Shown: piece by piece, positions 37,789 to 46,759 of the stretch
How the letters are laid out: the number at the start of each line of letters is the position of its first letter
How positions within the stretch are numbered: position 1 is the stretch's first letter
DNA from: an uncultured bacterium
Lineage (GTDB): Bacteria > Planctomycetota > JAJSAM01 > JAJVHW01
DNA: 64,000 nucleotides
Direction: 5' to 3'
Assembly: GCA_937996235.1 (NCBI GenBank)
Contig: CALKVK010000033.1
Coordinates: forward strand, 62,001 to 126,000
Made by a program: the position numbers and the translations under genes
The notes under the pieces: model-generated
Databases searched by the model: none
What the model was told of the DNA's origin: nothing
What the model saw: only the letters and a program-made list of their open reading frames with translations

Positions 37789-38460
37789 TCACGGGGTGCG
37801 CAGGTGCCCGGTCAGGTACTCGGCGAAGCGCGCCTTGAACGGACTGAGCGGCGACGGGTGCGGCACGCACGCGAGCTCGACGTCCCGCCCTGCGATGCGA
37901 AGGCGCAGACGCGCGGAGAAGCGCCGCTCCGTGTCCGCCCACTGCGCCTCCACGGCGCCCGGCTGCGCGTACGGCGCGAACCAGCGGTGCGCCTCCTGGC
38001 CGAGCGCGACGACGCGCGTGCCCGTCCACCGGCGTCCGAGCAGCTCCTCGACGAACGGCCGGAACCGCGCGACCGTCGCGCGGTCGTACGCGCGGTTGTC
38101 GACGGGGCGGTACGGCACGGTGTTCGTCAGGAACACGTGGGAGAGCAGCGCCGCGAAGCGTCGCTCGGAAGCCGGAGCCGGGCCGAGCAGCGCCTCGTGG
38201 GCCGCGCGGCGAAGCCGCCGTCCGCCCGCGCCCACGAGCGGCTCGGCGATCTGCACCTCCTCGCGCCCGAGTTCGCGTCCGAAGAAGCAGACGGGTGCGT
38301 CGAGCGCGCCGGCGCACAGGATCGGCACCGCGGGATCGCGACCCGCTGCGGAGTAGGTCTCGAGGCAGACGTCGAAGGGTGCCCGGCGCGCCTCGCGCTC
38401 GATCGCCGCGACGAGCGACGCCAGGTCCGCGGCGTCACCAGCGGGCGAAGCGCCGCGCAT
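37789..38460 (-). CDS. Uracil-DNA glycosylase superfamily protein
   Basis: 223 aa. Uracil-DNA glycosylase fold. Phosphate/uracil region VPILCAGALDAPVCFFGREL, then FLTNTVPYRPVDNRAYDRA and the DNA-intercalation motif PHPSPLSPFKARFAEY (HPSPLS). There is no clear set of four Fe-S cysteines, so it is not obviously a family 4/5 enzyme; subfamily uncertain. Removes uracil from DNA if active. Overlaps the end of the upstream lipoprotein by 26 nt, sharing that minus-strand transcription unit. Confidence 0.82.
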   Translation of the reverse strand: MRGASPAGDAADLASLVAAIEREARRAPFDVCLETYSAAGRDPAVPILCAGALDAPVCFFGRELGREEVQIAEPLVGAGGRRLRRAAHEALLGPAPASERRFAALLSHVFLTNTVPYRPVDNRAYDRATVARFRPFVEELLGRRWTGTRVVALGQEAHRWFAPYAQPGAVEAQWADTERRFSARLRLRIAGRDVELACVPHPSPLSPFKARFAEYLTGHLRTP

Positions 38461-39091
38461 CCTCGCCGTTCGTCAGCGTGCGCTGCTCGCGCGCGGTGAT
38501 GGAGCCGTCGGGGTACACCGCCGCGCGCACGAGCACCACGCGCCACGGCGACGTCGAGCGGAAGCTCGGGTGCGTCCACGGCGGCACGAGCGCGACGGCG
38601 TCGAGCGTCCAGCCCCCGCCCGCCGCACGCACGTCGGACGCGAACGGGATCTGCCACGCCTCCGCGTCGCGCGGTCCGTAGACGCCGTTCCCGCCGCTGC
38701 CGTTCGCGTCGTCCGCGCGCAGCACCAGACCGGGCAGCCCCGTGCCCGGCACGGCGAGCAACGACGCGAGCTCGAGGTGCGCGAACGCCGCGTCGGCGGA
38801 GTCGATCGGGCGGCACCACTCCGCGAGTTCCGCCGCGGTCTCCGGACGGACGTCGCCGCGCGGCGTCGCGAGCGTCGCGACGCTCTCGCGCGCGGGTCCC
38901 GTCCCGCGGCTCCACCAGGTCAGCGCGACGCCGTCGCGCAGCGCCGCGTGCGAGGACTCCGCGCCGCGCACCCAGCCGCCGCCGTCGAAGAGTCCGCCGA
39001 TCCCGCGCCCGGGAGGGCCCGACGCGCAGCCGGCGAGCGTCGACAGCGCGAGTGCGAGCGCGAGGGCGGCGGGCCGGAGCGAGTCGTGCAC
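38435..39091 (-). CDS. Hypothetical lipoprotein, 218 aa
   Basis: Lipoprotein signal (ALALALALSTLAGCASG, lipobox LAGC). The mature region has no recognised domain; it contains GIGGLFDGGGWVRGAE, TWWSRGTG and WTLDAVALVPPWTHPSF. GTG start. It lies 12 nt after the protoporphyrinogen oxidase gene and overlaps the uracil-DNA glycosylase, forming the tail of the hemE-hemN-hemY unit. Confidence 0.7.
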   Translation of the reverse strand: MHDSLRPAALALALALSTLAGCASGPPGRGIGGLFDGGGWVRGAESSHAALRDGVALTWWSRGTGPARESVATLATPRGDVRPETAAELAEWCRPIDSADAAFAHLELASLLAVPGTGLPGLVLRADDANGSGGNGVYGPRDAEAWQIPFASDVRAAGGGWTLDAVALVPPWTHPSFRSTSPWRVVLVRAAVYPDGSITAREQRTLTNGEDARRFARW

Positions 39092-39103
39092 GCGACGTGT
39101 TTC

Positions 39104-40462
39104 TCAGACGTGCAGGGCCGCGGCAACCTTCGCCGCCGCGGCGGCGCCCTCGCGCGCGCAGTTCGGCATCGCGATCCCGCCGCGCCAGTTGCCGAGCGGC
39201 AGGAGTCCGGGCGCGCCCGCGAACGCCGCTTCCACGCGCGCGACCCGCGCCGCGTGCCCGACCTCGTACTGCGGGATCGCGCGCGGCCAGCGCGTGACCT
39301 CCGCCAGCACCGGACGCCACGCGCCGCCGAGCGCGGTGCGCAGGTCGCGGAGCACGCCTTCGACCAGCGCTCCGTCCGGCTGCGACGGAGCCTCCGGATC
39401 GAGCGCGCCGCCGGTGAACACGGTGACGAGCTCGTGCCCTTCGGGCGCACGCCGCGCGAAGAGCCGTGACGAGAAGATCGCGCCGAGGATGCGCAGCCCC
39501 TCCTCGCGCGGCACCAGGAACCCGAACGCGTCGGGCAGCGCGCCCGCGTCGTCGCTGCGCACGCCGACGTGCACGACGGCCATCGGTGCGTACGCGATCG
39601 CCGCGAGCTCGCGCGCGGCGTCGGGCAGATGCGCTGCCACGAGCCCCGCGGCGGCGTTCGCCGGTGTCGCCACGACGACGTGCGACGCGTCGAGCGGCGC
39701 GCCGCCCGACGTGACGACGCGCCACGCGTCGCCGCGGCGCTCGAGTGCCCTCGCCGCCACGCCGGGTCGCCACGCTTCGCCGAGCGCCGCCGCCAGCGCC
39801 CGCGGCAGCGTCGCGAGTCCGTCCTCGAACGTCTGCAGCCGGCCGCGCTTCGGCGGACCGTGGCCGCGCATGGCGGCGCGGATCAGCGAGCCGTGCTCGC
39901 GCTCGAGCGCGACCATCGCCGGGAACGCGCTCTCGGCGCCGAGCCGCTCCGGGTCGCCCGCGTAGATGCCGCCGACGACGGGCGTGAGCAGCTTGCGCCG
40001 CGCCACGGGGCCGAGGCGGCGGTCGCAGAACGCGGCGAGCGTCTCCTCCGGCGCGTCGGCCCGCGAGCGCCGCACGAACGGCTCGAGGCACAGCCGCAGC
40101 CGCGCCGCGAGCGGCAGGATCGGCGAGCGCAGGAACGCGGGCGGCGACGCCGGCACCGGCTGCACGCGCCCGTCGCGGTAGAGGAAACGCGTCGCGCCCG
40201 CGGTCTCGGATGCGGCCACGAGCTGCGTCTCGGCACCGCACGCGCGGATCAGGTCCATGAGGTCGGCGGCGCCGTCGCCGAACGAGTTCGGACCGAGGTC
40301 GAGCACGAAGCGCCCCGCGGGCGTGTCCACGATGCGCGTGCGCAGGTTGCCGCCCGGCTCTTCCGACGCGTCGAGCAGCGTCACCGGCACGCCCGCGCGT
40401 CGCAGGTGGAACGCGCACGCGAGCCCCGAAAGGCCCGCGCCGACGACCACGGCCCTGCGCAT
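39104..40462 (-). CDS. hemY: Oxygen-dependent protoporphyrinogen oxidase HemY
   Basis: 452 aa flavoprotein. Oxidises protoporphyrinogen IX to protoporphyrin IX. FAD-binding N-terminus RRAVVVGAGLSGLACAFHLR then LLDASEEPGGNLRT; LDLGPNSF; VVGGIYAGDPERLGAESAFP; FEDGLATLPRALAAALG; near the C-terminus LPLGNWRGGIAMPNCAREG. ATG overlaps the hemN stop (TGATG). No hemH follows within the window. Confidence 0.95.
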   Translation of the reverse strand: MRRAVVVGAGLSGLACAFHLRRAGVPVTLLDASEEPGGNLRTRIVDTPAGRFVLDLGPNSFGDGAADLMDLIRACGAETQLVAASETAGATRFLYRDGRVQPVPASPPAFLRSPILPLAARLRLCLEPFVRRSRADAPEETLAAFCDRRLGPVARRKLLTPVVGGIYAGDPERLGAESAFPAMVALEREHGSLIRAAMRGHGPPKRGRLQTFEDGLATLPRALAAALGEAWRPGVAARALERRGDAWRVVTSGGAPLDASHVVVATPANAAAGLVAAHLPDAARELAAIAYAPMAVVHVGVRSDDAGALPDAFGFLVPREEGLRILGAIFSSRLFARRAPEGHELVTVFTGGALDPEAPSQPDGALVEGVLRDLRTALGGAWRPVLAEVTRWPRAIPQYEVGHAARVARVEAAFAGAPGLLPLGNWRGGIAMPNCAREGAAAAAKVAAALHV

Positions 40463-41874
40463 CACACGGTCCGGCTGAACAGCGGACGCTCGGCGTGCGG
40501 GTCGAGGTGCGCGTCGAACAGCATGCAGACGTTGCGGACGAACAGCCGACCTCGCGAGGTCAGCACGAATCCGAGCTCGCCCTCGCGCAGCAGCATGCCG
40601 TCGTCCTCGAGCTCCGCGAGACGCGGCGCGAGCGCGCCGAACTCCTGCTCCGGGTCGATCCCGTGCGCCGCGGCGACGCGTGCCGGATCGAAGCGGTAGC
40701 GGCACATGACGTCCTGGATCACGTCGCGTCGCATGCGGTCGTCGGGCGTCAGCCAGAGGCCCTTGCGCGTCGGCAGTCGTCCGGCGTCCACGTCGCCCGA
40801 CCAGTCGTCGAGCTCCTTGGCGTTCTGCGCGAACGCGTCGTCGAACGAGCTGATGGACGTCACGCCGAGACCGACCAGGTCGGTGCCCGCCTTCGTCGTG
40901 AAGCCCTGGAAGTTGCGCCAGAGAGCGCCCGTGCGCAGCGCCTCCGCGAGCTCGTTGCCGGGCCGCGCGAAGTGGTCCATGCCGATCAGCTCGTAGTCGG
41001 CGTCGGTCAGGCGCTCGACGAGACGCGTGAAGATCTCGAACTTCTCCGCGCCGCGCGGGAGCGTCTTCTCGTCGAACTTGCGCTGCTGCGGCTTCAGCCA
41101 CGGGACGTGCGCGTAGCTGAACGCGCTGACGCGGTCCGGCGCGAGGTCGAGCACCCGGTCGATCGTCGCGCCGAAGCGGTCCGCGGTCTGCAGCGGCAGC
41201 CCGTAGACGAGGTCGACGTTCACCGACTCGAGGCCCGCGTCGCGGCACCAGCCGACGAGGTCGCGCGTCAGTGCGTACGGCTGCACGCGGTGGATCTCGA
41301 CCTGCACCGCCTCGTCGAAGTCCTGGATGCCCATCGAGATGCGGTTGAAGCCGGCGCGCGCGATCGCGGCGACGTGCTCGCGCGTCGTGACGCGTGGATC
41401 GACCTCGATGCCGACCTCGGCGTCCGGCGCGAGCGGGAAGTGCGTGCGGATGCATGCCATCAGCCGCTCGATCTGATCGGGCGCGAGGTAGGTCGGCGTG
41501 CCCCCGCCCCAGGCGACCTGCGCCGTCAGCCGACGGTCGGCGCCCGCGCGCGCGGCGACCGCCGCGATCTCGCGCTCGACGCGCTCGACGTACGCGCCCG
41601 CGATCTCGCGCCGCTTCGTGATGACCACGTTGCAGCCGCAGTAGATGCAGAGCGACTCGCAGAAGGGCAGGTGCACGTAGACCGACAGCGGCCGGCCGGA
41701 GGCGGCGCTCGCTTCGAGTGCGCGCGCGTGGTCCGCGGGGCCGAACCCGTCGGTCCAGACGGGCGCCGTCGGGTAGCTCGTGTAGCGCGGACCTGCGACG
41801 TCGTAGCGCGCCATCAGGTCGGCCGGGATCTCGCGCAGCGCGCGCGGATCGAACGTCGGGACGACGGAGCTCAT
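40462..41874 (-). CDS. hemN: Oxygen-independent coproporphyrinogen III oxidase HemN
   Basis: 470 aa, length of true HemN rather than shorter HemW. Radical SAM enzyme decarboxylating coproporphyrinogen III. Iron-sulfur motif YVHLPFCESLCIYCGCN (CxxxCxxCxC). N-terminal GPRYTSYPTAPVW is HemN-specific. AWGGGTPTYLAPDQI, GIEVDPRVT, RISMGIQDFDEAVQVEIHRV, LVYGLPLQT, IGMDHFA and RNFQGFTTKAGTDLVGLGVT are present. ATGA overlap with hemE. Confidence 0.96.
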   Translation of the reverse strand: MSSVVPTFDPRALREIPADLMARYDVAGPRYTSYPTAPVWTDGFGPADHARALEASAASGRPLSVYVHLPFCESLCIYCGCNVVITKRREIAGAYVERVEREIAAVAARAGADRRLTAQVAWGGGTPTYLAPDQIERLMACIRTHFPLAPDAEVGIEVDPRVTTREHVAAIARAGFNRISMGIQDFDEAVQVEIHRVQPYALTRDLVGWCRDAGLESVNVDLVYGLPLQTADRFGATIDRVLDLAPDRVSAFSYAHVPWLKPQQRKFDEKTLPRGAEKFEIFTRLVERLTDADYELIGMDHFARPGNELAEALRTGALWRNFQGFTTKAGTDLVGLGVTSISSFDDAFAQNAKELDDWSGDVDAGRLPTRKGLWLTPDDRMRRDVIQDVMCRYRFDPARVAAAHGIDPEQEFGALAPRLAELEDDGMLLREGELGFVLTSRGRLFVRNVCMLFDAHLDPHAERPLFSRTV

Positions 41875-42905
41875 GAGCGCCGGACCTCCTCCACGAACGC
41901 CGCCACGTTCTCGGGCGGCGTCCCCACGAGCACGCCGTGGCCGAGATTGGCGACGACGCCCGGCGTTCCCGCGACGCCTGCGAGCATTGCGCGTGTCGCC
42001 GCGCGCACGCCGTCCGCCGGACCGTGCAGGCACGTCGGGTCGAGATTGCCCTGCAGCGGCACGCTGCCGAGCCGCTCGCGCCACGTGCCGAGCGGCAGGC
42101 GCCAGTCGACGCTGAGCGCGTCGGCCCCCGCGCGCAGCAGCAACTCGGGCCACGCGGCCGTGCCCTTCGTGTACAGGACGAGCGGTGGGCACGCGTCGCC
42201 GAGCTCCGCGCGCACACCGTCGAAGATGCGCCGCACCGCGGGCAGCGCGAAACGCTCCCAGTCGCCGCGGGAGAGCTCGCCCGCCCACGTGTCGAAGAGC
42301 TGGAGCGCGTCGGCTCCCGCGCGGGCCTGCTCGACCAGGTACGGGACGGTCGCGTCGGCCAGCACCTCGAGCAGCGCGGCGAAGGTCTCCGGCTCGCGCC
42401 AGCGGAGTCCCATCACCGCGGTCAGGTTCTTCGAGATGCGCCCCTCGACGGCGTACGCGGCCAGGGTGAACGGCGCGCCCGCGAAGCCGATGACGCCGAC
42501 CTCCGCCGGCACGGCCGCGCGCACGCGCGCGATCGTCTCGAGGATCCACGGCGTGCCGCTGCGCGGCTCGAACCGACGCAGCCGCGCGACGTCCGCCGCG
42601 GAGCGGAGCGGGTCGCGGATCAGCGGACCGCGCTCGTCGAAGTCGACGTCCAGTCCCAGCGCCTCGAGCGGGATCAGGATGTCGCTGAAGACGACCGCGC
42701 CGTCGACGCCGAAGCGTTCGACCGGCTCGAGCGTCACCTCCGTCGCCAGCGCCGCGTCGCGGCACATGTCGAGGAACGACGCCCGCGCGCGGACCTTCTG
42801 GTACCCGGGCAGGTATCGACCTGCCTGACGCATCAGCCAGACCGGGCGGCGGGGAGTGGGCTCGCCGCGGAGGGCGCGGGCGAGGAGCGGGCGAGACGGG
42901 GTCAT
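41871..42905 (-). CDS. hemE: Uroporphyrinogen decarboxylase HemE
   Basis: 344 aa. Decarboxylates uroporphyrinogen III to coproporphyrinogen III. Signatures: RPVWLMRQAGRYLPGYQ, AVVFSDILIPLEALG, GFAGAPFTLAAYAVEG, LQLFDTWAGELS, LYTKG, SVDWRLPLG, LQGNLDPTCL and NLGHGVLVGTPPENV. ATG 42905 was chosen over GTG 42926 because GGAGG precedes it and the GTG lies inside the predicted -10 (TAGAGT). Confidence 0.97.
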   Translation of the reverse strand: MTPSRPLLARALRGEPTPRRPVWLMRQAGRYLPGYQKVRARASFLDMCRDAALATEVTLEPVERFGVDGAVVFSDILIPLEALGLDVDFDERGPLIRDPLRSAADVARLRRFEPRSGTPWILETIARVRAAVPAEVGVIGFAGAPFTLAAYAVEGRISKNLTAVMGLRWREPETFAALLEVLADATVPYLVEQARAGADALQLFDTWAGELSRGDWERFALPAVRRIFDGVRAELGDACPPLVLYTKGTAAWPELLLRAGADALSVDWRLPLGTWRERLGSVPLQGNLDPTCLHGPADGVRAATRAMLAGVAGTPGVVANLGHGVLVGTPPENVAAFVEEVRRS

Positions 42906-42924
42906 GATCCTCCGGGAAGCCGCC

Positions 42925-42930
42925 ACTCTA
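42925..42930 (-). promoter_or_regulatory. Candidate -10 of the hemE-hemN-hemY operon
   Basis: Minus-strand TAGAGT; predicted transcription start near 42918, leaving a short leader with GGAGG before the ATG at 42905. Confidence 0.45.
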
Positions 42931-43010
42931 GTCCGCGCGCGGTGACGCGGGGCGGCAGTTCGACGCGCAGCGAGGATCGCCGTTCGGGCGATCGGAGTCG
43001 GTGACTGCGG

Positions 43011-44039
43011 TCACGCTCCGGGCTTCGCGACGCCTGCACGCGCGAGGTGGGCGAGGTCCGCGTCGAGGACGCCGTCGAGCTCTGCGCCGCTCCAGTCGAG
43101 TCCCTCGATCCGGCACGCGGCCGCGGCGTTCGCCGGATCGGTGAGCTGCACGGCCGCGAGGGTGGCCGGCACGCCGCGCGCGCCGCGCAGGTCGGCGCCG
43201 CGCAGGTCCGCGCCGTCGAGGTCGATCCCGTCGATGCACGCGTCGCGGAGATCCGCACCGCGCAGGTCCGCGTTGCAGAGGCTCGAACCGGTCAGGTCCG
43301 CGCCCACGAGCCGCGCGCCCGCGAGCCGCGCGTTGCGCAGGCTCGTGCGGACGATCCGGAACCCCGCGAGATCGGCGCGCGTCATGTCGGCCCCGAGCAG
43401 GTCGAGCCCGGAGAGGTCGCGCGCCAGGAGCGCGGCGCGCAGTGCGGCGGGGGAGGCGTCGCGCGCCACGTAGCGCTCCTCGCGCCACGGGTCGGCGCCG
43501 TTGTGGTAGCCGGCGGTGCGCTCCCAGTGGCCGAGGCGGTCCACGTCGAGCAGCTCGATCGTGCGCAGCCACTTGACGGACTTGTAGAGGTAGCGCTCGA
43601 AGGAGATCGCGCGCACGGGGCCGCCGTGCTCGGGCGGGATCGGGGCCGGCGCCGCCCCCGGTTCCGGCGACGCCGCGTCCGCGACCAGCACCTCGGCGCG
43701 CGCCGTCGCGAGCGGCAGGGTCGTGTCGTGTCCGCGGCCGGACGCGAAGCGCACGAAGCGCGCTGACGCGTGCGGCGTCGCGGCGTCGAGGAGCGTCGCG
43801 AGCGGGACGCCAGTCAGCGCGGTGCCCGGCCGCGACCAGCGCGTGACGCAGTGCAGCGTGCCCTCGCGCGTGACGTGCGGCAGCGCCGCGAACGCCGCGA
43901 GTCCGAACGCGAGCGGCCGTGTGACGAGGCCGCCCACCGTCAGGCTCCACGTCACCGCGTCGAACGGCTCGGGCGTGCGCTCGCCCACGAGCGGCCAGCG
44001 CGACGTCGCCACCTGGCGCGGCGGCAGCGGGCCGCTCAT
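43011..44039 (-). CDS. Molybdopterin oxidoreductase domain fused to pentapeptide repeats
   Basis: 342 aa. N-terminal part (about 1-195) is a sulfite-oxidase-like molybdopterin-binding domain: WSLTVGGLVTRPLAF, LPHVTREGTLHCVTRWSRPG (Cys in the expected molybdenum-ligand position), VPLATLLDAATPH, GHDTTLPLATA, HGGPVRAISFERYLYKSVKW, GYHNGADPWREERY. The C-terminal part (about 200-290) is pentapeptide repeats: LSGLDLLGADMTRADLAGF, ADLRGADLRDA, IDLDGADLRGADLRGARG. No heme domain and no signal peptide. Substrate unknown. ATGA overlap with the alpha/beta hydrolase upstream. Confidence 0.85.
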   Translation of the reverse strand: MSGPLPPRQVATSRWPLVGERTPEPFDAVTWSLTVGGLVTRPLAFGLAAFAALPHVTREGTLHCVTRWSRPGTALTGVPLATLLDAATPHASARFVRFASGRGHDTTLPLATARAEVLVADAASPEPGAAPAPIPPEHGGPVRAISFERYLYKSVKWLRTIELLDVDRLGHWERTAGYHNGADPWREERYVARDASPAALRAALLARDLSGLDLLGADMTRADLAGFRIVRTSLRNARLAGARLVGADLTGSSLCNADLRGADLRDACIDGIDLDGADLRGADLRGARGVPATLAAVQLTDPANAAAACRIEGLDWSGAELDGVLDADLAHLARAGVAKPGA

Positions 44040-44740
44040 CTGCGGGCGAGGACCTTGCGAACGAACGTGACGATGACGTCGGCCGCGCGCGTCATCTCCT
44101 GCGACTGGCGCGCACGATCGCGGGCGGGGAGAGCGAACGAGTGGTCTCCGCCGGGGACGACGTGCAGCGAGCCCGCGATGCGCAGGGCCCGACGGCTCTC
44201 GCGCAGGAGCGCGAGATCGCACAGCGGGTCGCGGTCGCCCTGCACGAAGAGCAGCGGCGCACGGCAGCGCGGCAGGTGCGCCGCGCGCTCGGCGGACGGC
44301 TTGCCCGCCGGGTGCAGCGGGTAGCCGAGCAGCACGAGCCCCGACGGACGCACGCGCCCCTCTGCCGCGAGGATCGTCGCCATCCGTCCGCCGAGGCTCT
44401 TCCCGCCGATGAACAGCGGACCCGGAGGGGAGCCCGTGCGCTGCGACGACGCGAGCAGCACCTCCTGATACGTGTCGAGGAGGACGTCCTGCGGATCCGG
44501 AGGTCGCGTGCCGCCCGCCGCGCGCTCCATGTACGGGAACTGGAAGCGCACGACGGCGAGCCCGCGCTCCGCGAGCGCGGCGGCGAAGAACTCGAGGAAC
44601 GCGTGCCGCATGTCGGCGCCCGCGCCGTGCGCCAGCACGACCACGGGCGTGCGGTGCGCCTCGAAGCGCGCGGGGACGTCGATGGCGGTGGCGACGGCGC
44701 CGCCCCGGCGCAGGGTCACCGAGAAGCAGTGCTCCGCCAC
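44036..44740 (-). CDS. Alpha/beta hydrolase of the KANL3/Tex30 type
   Basis: 234 aa. PVVVLAHGAGADMRHAF oxyanion-hole region; nucleophile elbow GGKSLGGRMAT (G-x-S-x-G); LVLLGYPLHPAGKP; acid-loop candidate FVQGDRDPLCD; catalytic His in PGGDHSF. This is the Tex30/KANL3-like predicted hydrolase family; substrate unknown. GTG 44740 was chosen over GTG 44756 because CAGAAT lies 6 nt before it. Probably cotranscribed with the molybdopterin protein. Confidence 0.88.
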   Translation of the reverse strand: MAEHCFSVTLRRGGAVATAIDVPARFEAHRTPVVVLAHGAGADMRHAFLEFFAAALAERGLAVVRFQFPYMERAAGGTRPPDPQDVLLDTYQEVLLASSQRTGSPPGPLFIGGKSLGGRMATILAAEGRVRPSGLVLLGYPLHPAGKPSAERAAHLPRCRAPLLFVQGDRDPLCDLALLRESRRALRIAGSLHVVPGGDHSFALPARDRARQSQEMTRAADVIVTFVRKVLARR

Positions 44741-44746
44741 GGGGCC

Positions 44747-44752
44747 ATTCTG
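44747..44752 (-). promoter_or_regulatory. Candidate -10 of the hydrolase/molybdopterin gene pair
   Basis: Minus-strand CAGAAT, 6 nt, GTG 44740. No Shine-Dalgarno sequence; leaderless-type spacing. Confidence 0.35.
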
Positions 44753-44782
44753 GCGCACCGCGCCGACAGCCCGGGCGCCGCC

Positions 44783-46591
44783 TCAGCGCGGCCGGTGCCA
44801 GCGCGACGGCGGCCAGACGACGAACACCGGCGCGCCCACCATGCGCGCGGCGTGCACGGGCCCGTTGCGTTCGCTGCGGCTGTCGGCGCTGTTCTCGGAG
44901 TTGTCGCCGAGCATCAGGTACTCGTCGTCCGCGAGCGCGAACTCGGTGCGTCCCTCGCACGTGTAGTAGAGGTCGCGCTCGATGCCCCGCGGCAGCACCC
45001 ACGCGCCCGCGCCCGCGACTGCGAAGGACAGGTCCGCGGAGGGCGCCTCGCGCTTCGGGAACTCCGGCTGCGGCAGTTCGAACTCGAGGTGCGCGTCCCC
45101 GGCGTCGAGGCGCAGGACCAGGTCCACCTGGGAGAACGCCGCCGTGAGCGGCTCTCCGGGGACGAGGCGCCCGCCGTCGCCCGCCGCGACCTCCACGTCG
45201 TCCGCGAAGAGCCGCGCGCCCGTGTCCGTCGCGAAGCGCGCCTCGTACACGTGCTCGCCGCGCGTCAGCCGGATCGTCACGCGCGACAGCGGCGACTCTG
45301 CGGTCAGGTCGGCGCGCACGCGCACGTCCGGGCAGTCGTGCGTGCCGCTGTCCAGGTCGCCCGTGACCGCGTCGTACAGGTCGTTCCGCAGCGGGTCGCG
45401 CCAGCGCAGCCGCGCGTTCTCGACGACCGGCGGCTCCGCGCAGTGGAACCCGCGCACCGACTCGACGGTCCACGTGCCCGTGTCCGACTCCCAGAGCTGG
45501 TGCTGCTCGTCGTTGACGGCCTCGTGCTGCGCGCGCGCGTCGTCCGGGTGGTCGGCGCGCGCCCGCGCCCACACGTCGTCCCACGCGTACATGGGGAAGA
45601 GCAGCGACGCGGCCCGTGCGGCGCTCTTCCGCACGAGCCTGCCGTCCACGTAGAGGTCGCCCTCGCGGATGCGGACCTGCTCGCCCGGGAGCCCCGCCAC
45701 GCGCTTGACGTAGTACTTGCGCTCGGTGCCCCAGCCCAGGAACACGCGGATGTCGAAACGCTCCGGTGCGCCCGCGAGGCGGTACACGAGGATGCGGTCG
45801 CCGTCGCGCCGGTCGCCGTGCAGCGTCGGCTCCATCGAGCGCGTGGGGATGTGGTACGCGGACAGCACCTGCAGCCGCACGAACACGATCGCGGCCACGA
45901 CGACGAGCAGGACGCCCGCGTCGTAGATCGCGAGGCCGGCGAGTGCGCTCCGGAGCGTCCCGGCGACGAGCACCGTCCGGCGGCCCTGCGCCACGCGCCG
46001 CAGGTCGGTCCGGATGCGTCCGACGTCGCCGAACGCACGCAGCACGCGCCGCGTGCGGCCGCCGGCTGCGTCCGGCGCCGCCGCGCGCACGGCGTCCACC
46101 AGATGGCCGAGCACCTCGCGGCGCAGGTCCTCGGCGAGGGCGGGTGCGAACGCGAGTCCGGAGACCGCCTCCGCCGCGGCGCGCCGCAGCGCGGCGTCGG
46201 CGCCGGAGGGGTCCGCGTCCTGCTCGTCCGTCGGCAGATGCCCCGGCACCGTGGTCACGGGGACGTCGGTGCGGCGGTGGACGAGGCGGGCGCCCTGCGG
46301 CGTGAGCTCGGCGCGCGCGTCGACCAGCCCACGCCGTCGGAGTTCGAGAAGCCCGGCGTGGACGAAGCCGCGCCGGCCGTCGAGCACCTCCGGCCACGTC
46401 GCGGCGAGCGCCTCGGCGAGCTCGAACGCCGTCGCCGGGCCGTGCGCCAGCTCGGAGAGCAGCGCCTCGGGCAGCCCCCCGCGCGGCCACTTCCGCTGGC
46501 GGGGGCGCGGCGCAGGCGCGGCGTGCACGGCCAAGGGCTCCGCCGCAGCCGCGCTCTGCGGGTTCTCGGGCGTGGGCTCCTCTGCCGTCAC
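44783..46591 (-). CDS. lepB: Signal peptidase I with N-terminal PadR-like winged helix
   Basis: About 602 aa, far longer than a typical signal peptidase I. Residues about 40-100 look like a PadR-type winged helix: GLPEALLSELAHGPATAFEL, AGLLELRRRGLVDARAELTP. A helical linker follows, then a membrane segment (AIYDAGVLLVVVAAIVFVRL). Catalytic Ser252 is in HIPTRSMEPTLHGDR and Lys296 in KYYVKRVAGLPGE. A large insertion (about 310-545) separates this from the closing motif YLMLGDNSENSADSR, which ends in GAPVFVVWPPSRW. It should cleave Sec signal peptides. GTG 46591 sits 7 nt after TAGGTT. Confidence 0.88.
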   Translation of the reverse strand: MTAEEPTPENPQSAAAAEPLAVHAAPAPRPRQRKWPRGGLPEALLSELAHGPATAFELAEALAATWPEVLDGRRGFVHAGLLELRRRGLVDARAELTPQGARLVHRRTDVPVTTVPGHLPTDEQDADPSGADAALRRAAAEAVSGLAFAPALAEDLRREVLGHLVDAVRAAAPDAAGGRTRRVLRAFGDVGRIRTDLRRVAQGRRTVLVAGTLRSALAGLAIYDAGVLLVVVAAIVFVRLQVLSAYHIPTRSMEPTLHGDRRDGDRILVYRLAGAPERFDIRVFLGWGTERKYYVKRVAGLPGEQVRIREGDLYVDGRLVRKSAARAASLLFPMYAWDDVWARARADHPDDARAQHEAVNDEQHQLWESDTGTWTVESVRGFHCAEPPVVENARLRWRDPLRNDLYDAVTGDLDSGTHDCPDVRVRADLTAESPLSRVTIRLTRGEHVYEARFATDTGARLFADDVEVAAGDGGRLVPGEPLTAAFSQVDLVLRLDAGDAHLEFELPQPEFPKREAPSADLSFAVAGAGAWVLPRGIERDLYYTCEGRTEFALADDEYLMLGDNSENSADSRSERNGPVHAARMVGAPVFVVWPPSRWHRPR

Positions 46592-46598
46592 GGGGTGC

Positions 46599-46604
46599 AA
46601 CCTA
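46599..46604 (-). promoter_or_regulatory. Candidate -10 of the signal peptidase gene
   Basis: Minus-strand TAGGTT, 7 nt, GTG 46591; leaderless-type arrangement. Confidence 0.4.
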
Positions 46605-46759
46605 GCAGCCTTCCGGAGAACTCCCGTCGATCCGCGCCGTGGCGCCCGCTCCGGCGGGCCGTCGGGGTCGGCGGGATGCGCAGCGCGCGGCGGCGCCGTT
46701 GGCGCCGACCGGCGGTTCGACGTGCGAGCGCGGCGTGTCCGGAACCACGTTCTCGCGTG

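Noticed and set aside
42906..42926. GTG 42926 as the hemE start
   Set aside because: It lies inside the predicted -10 element; ATG 42905 has GGAGG.
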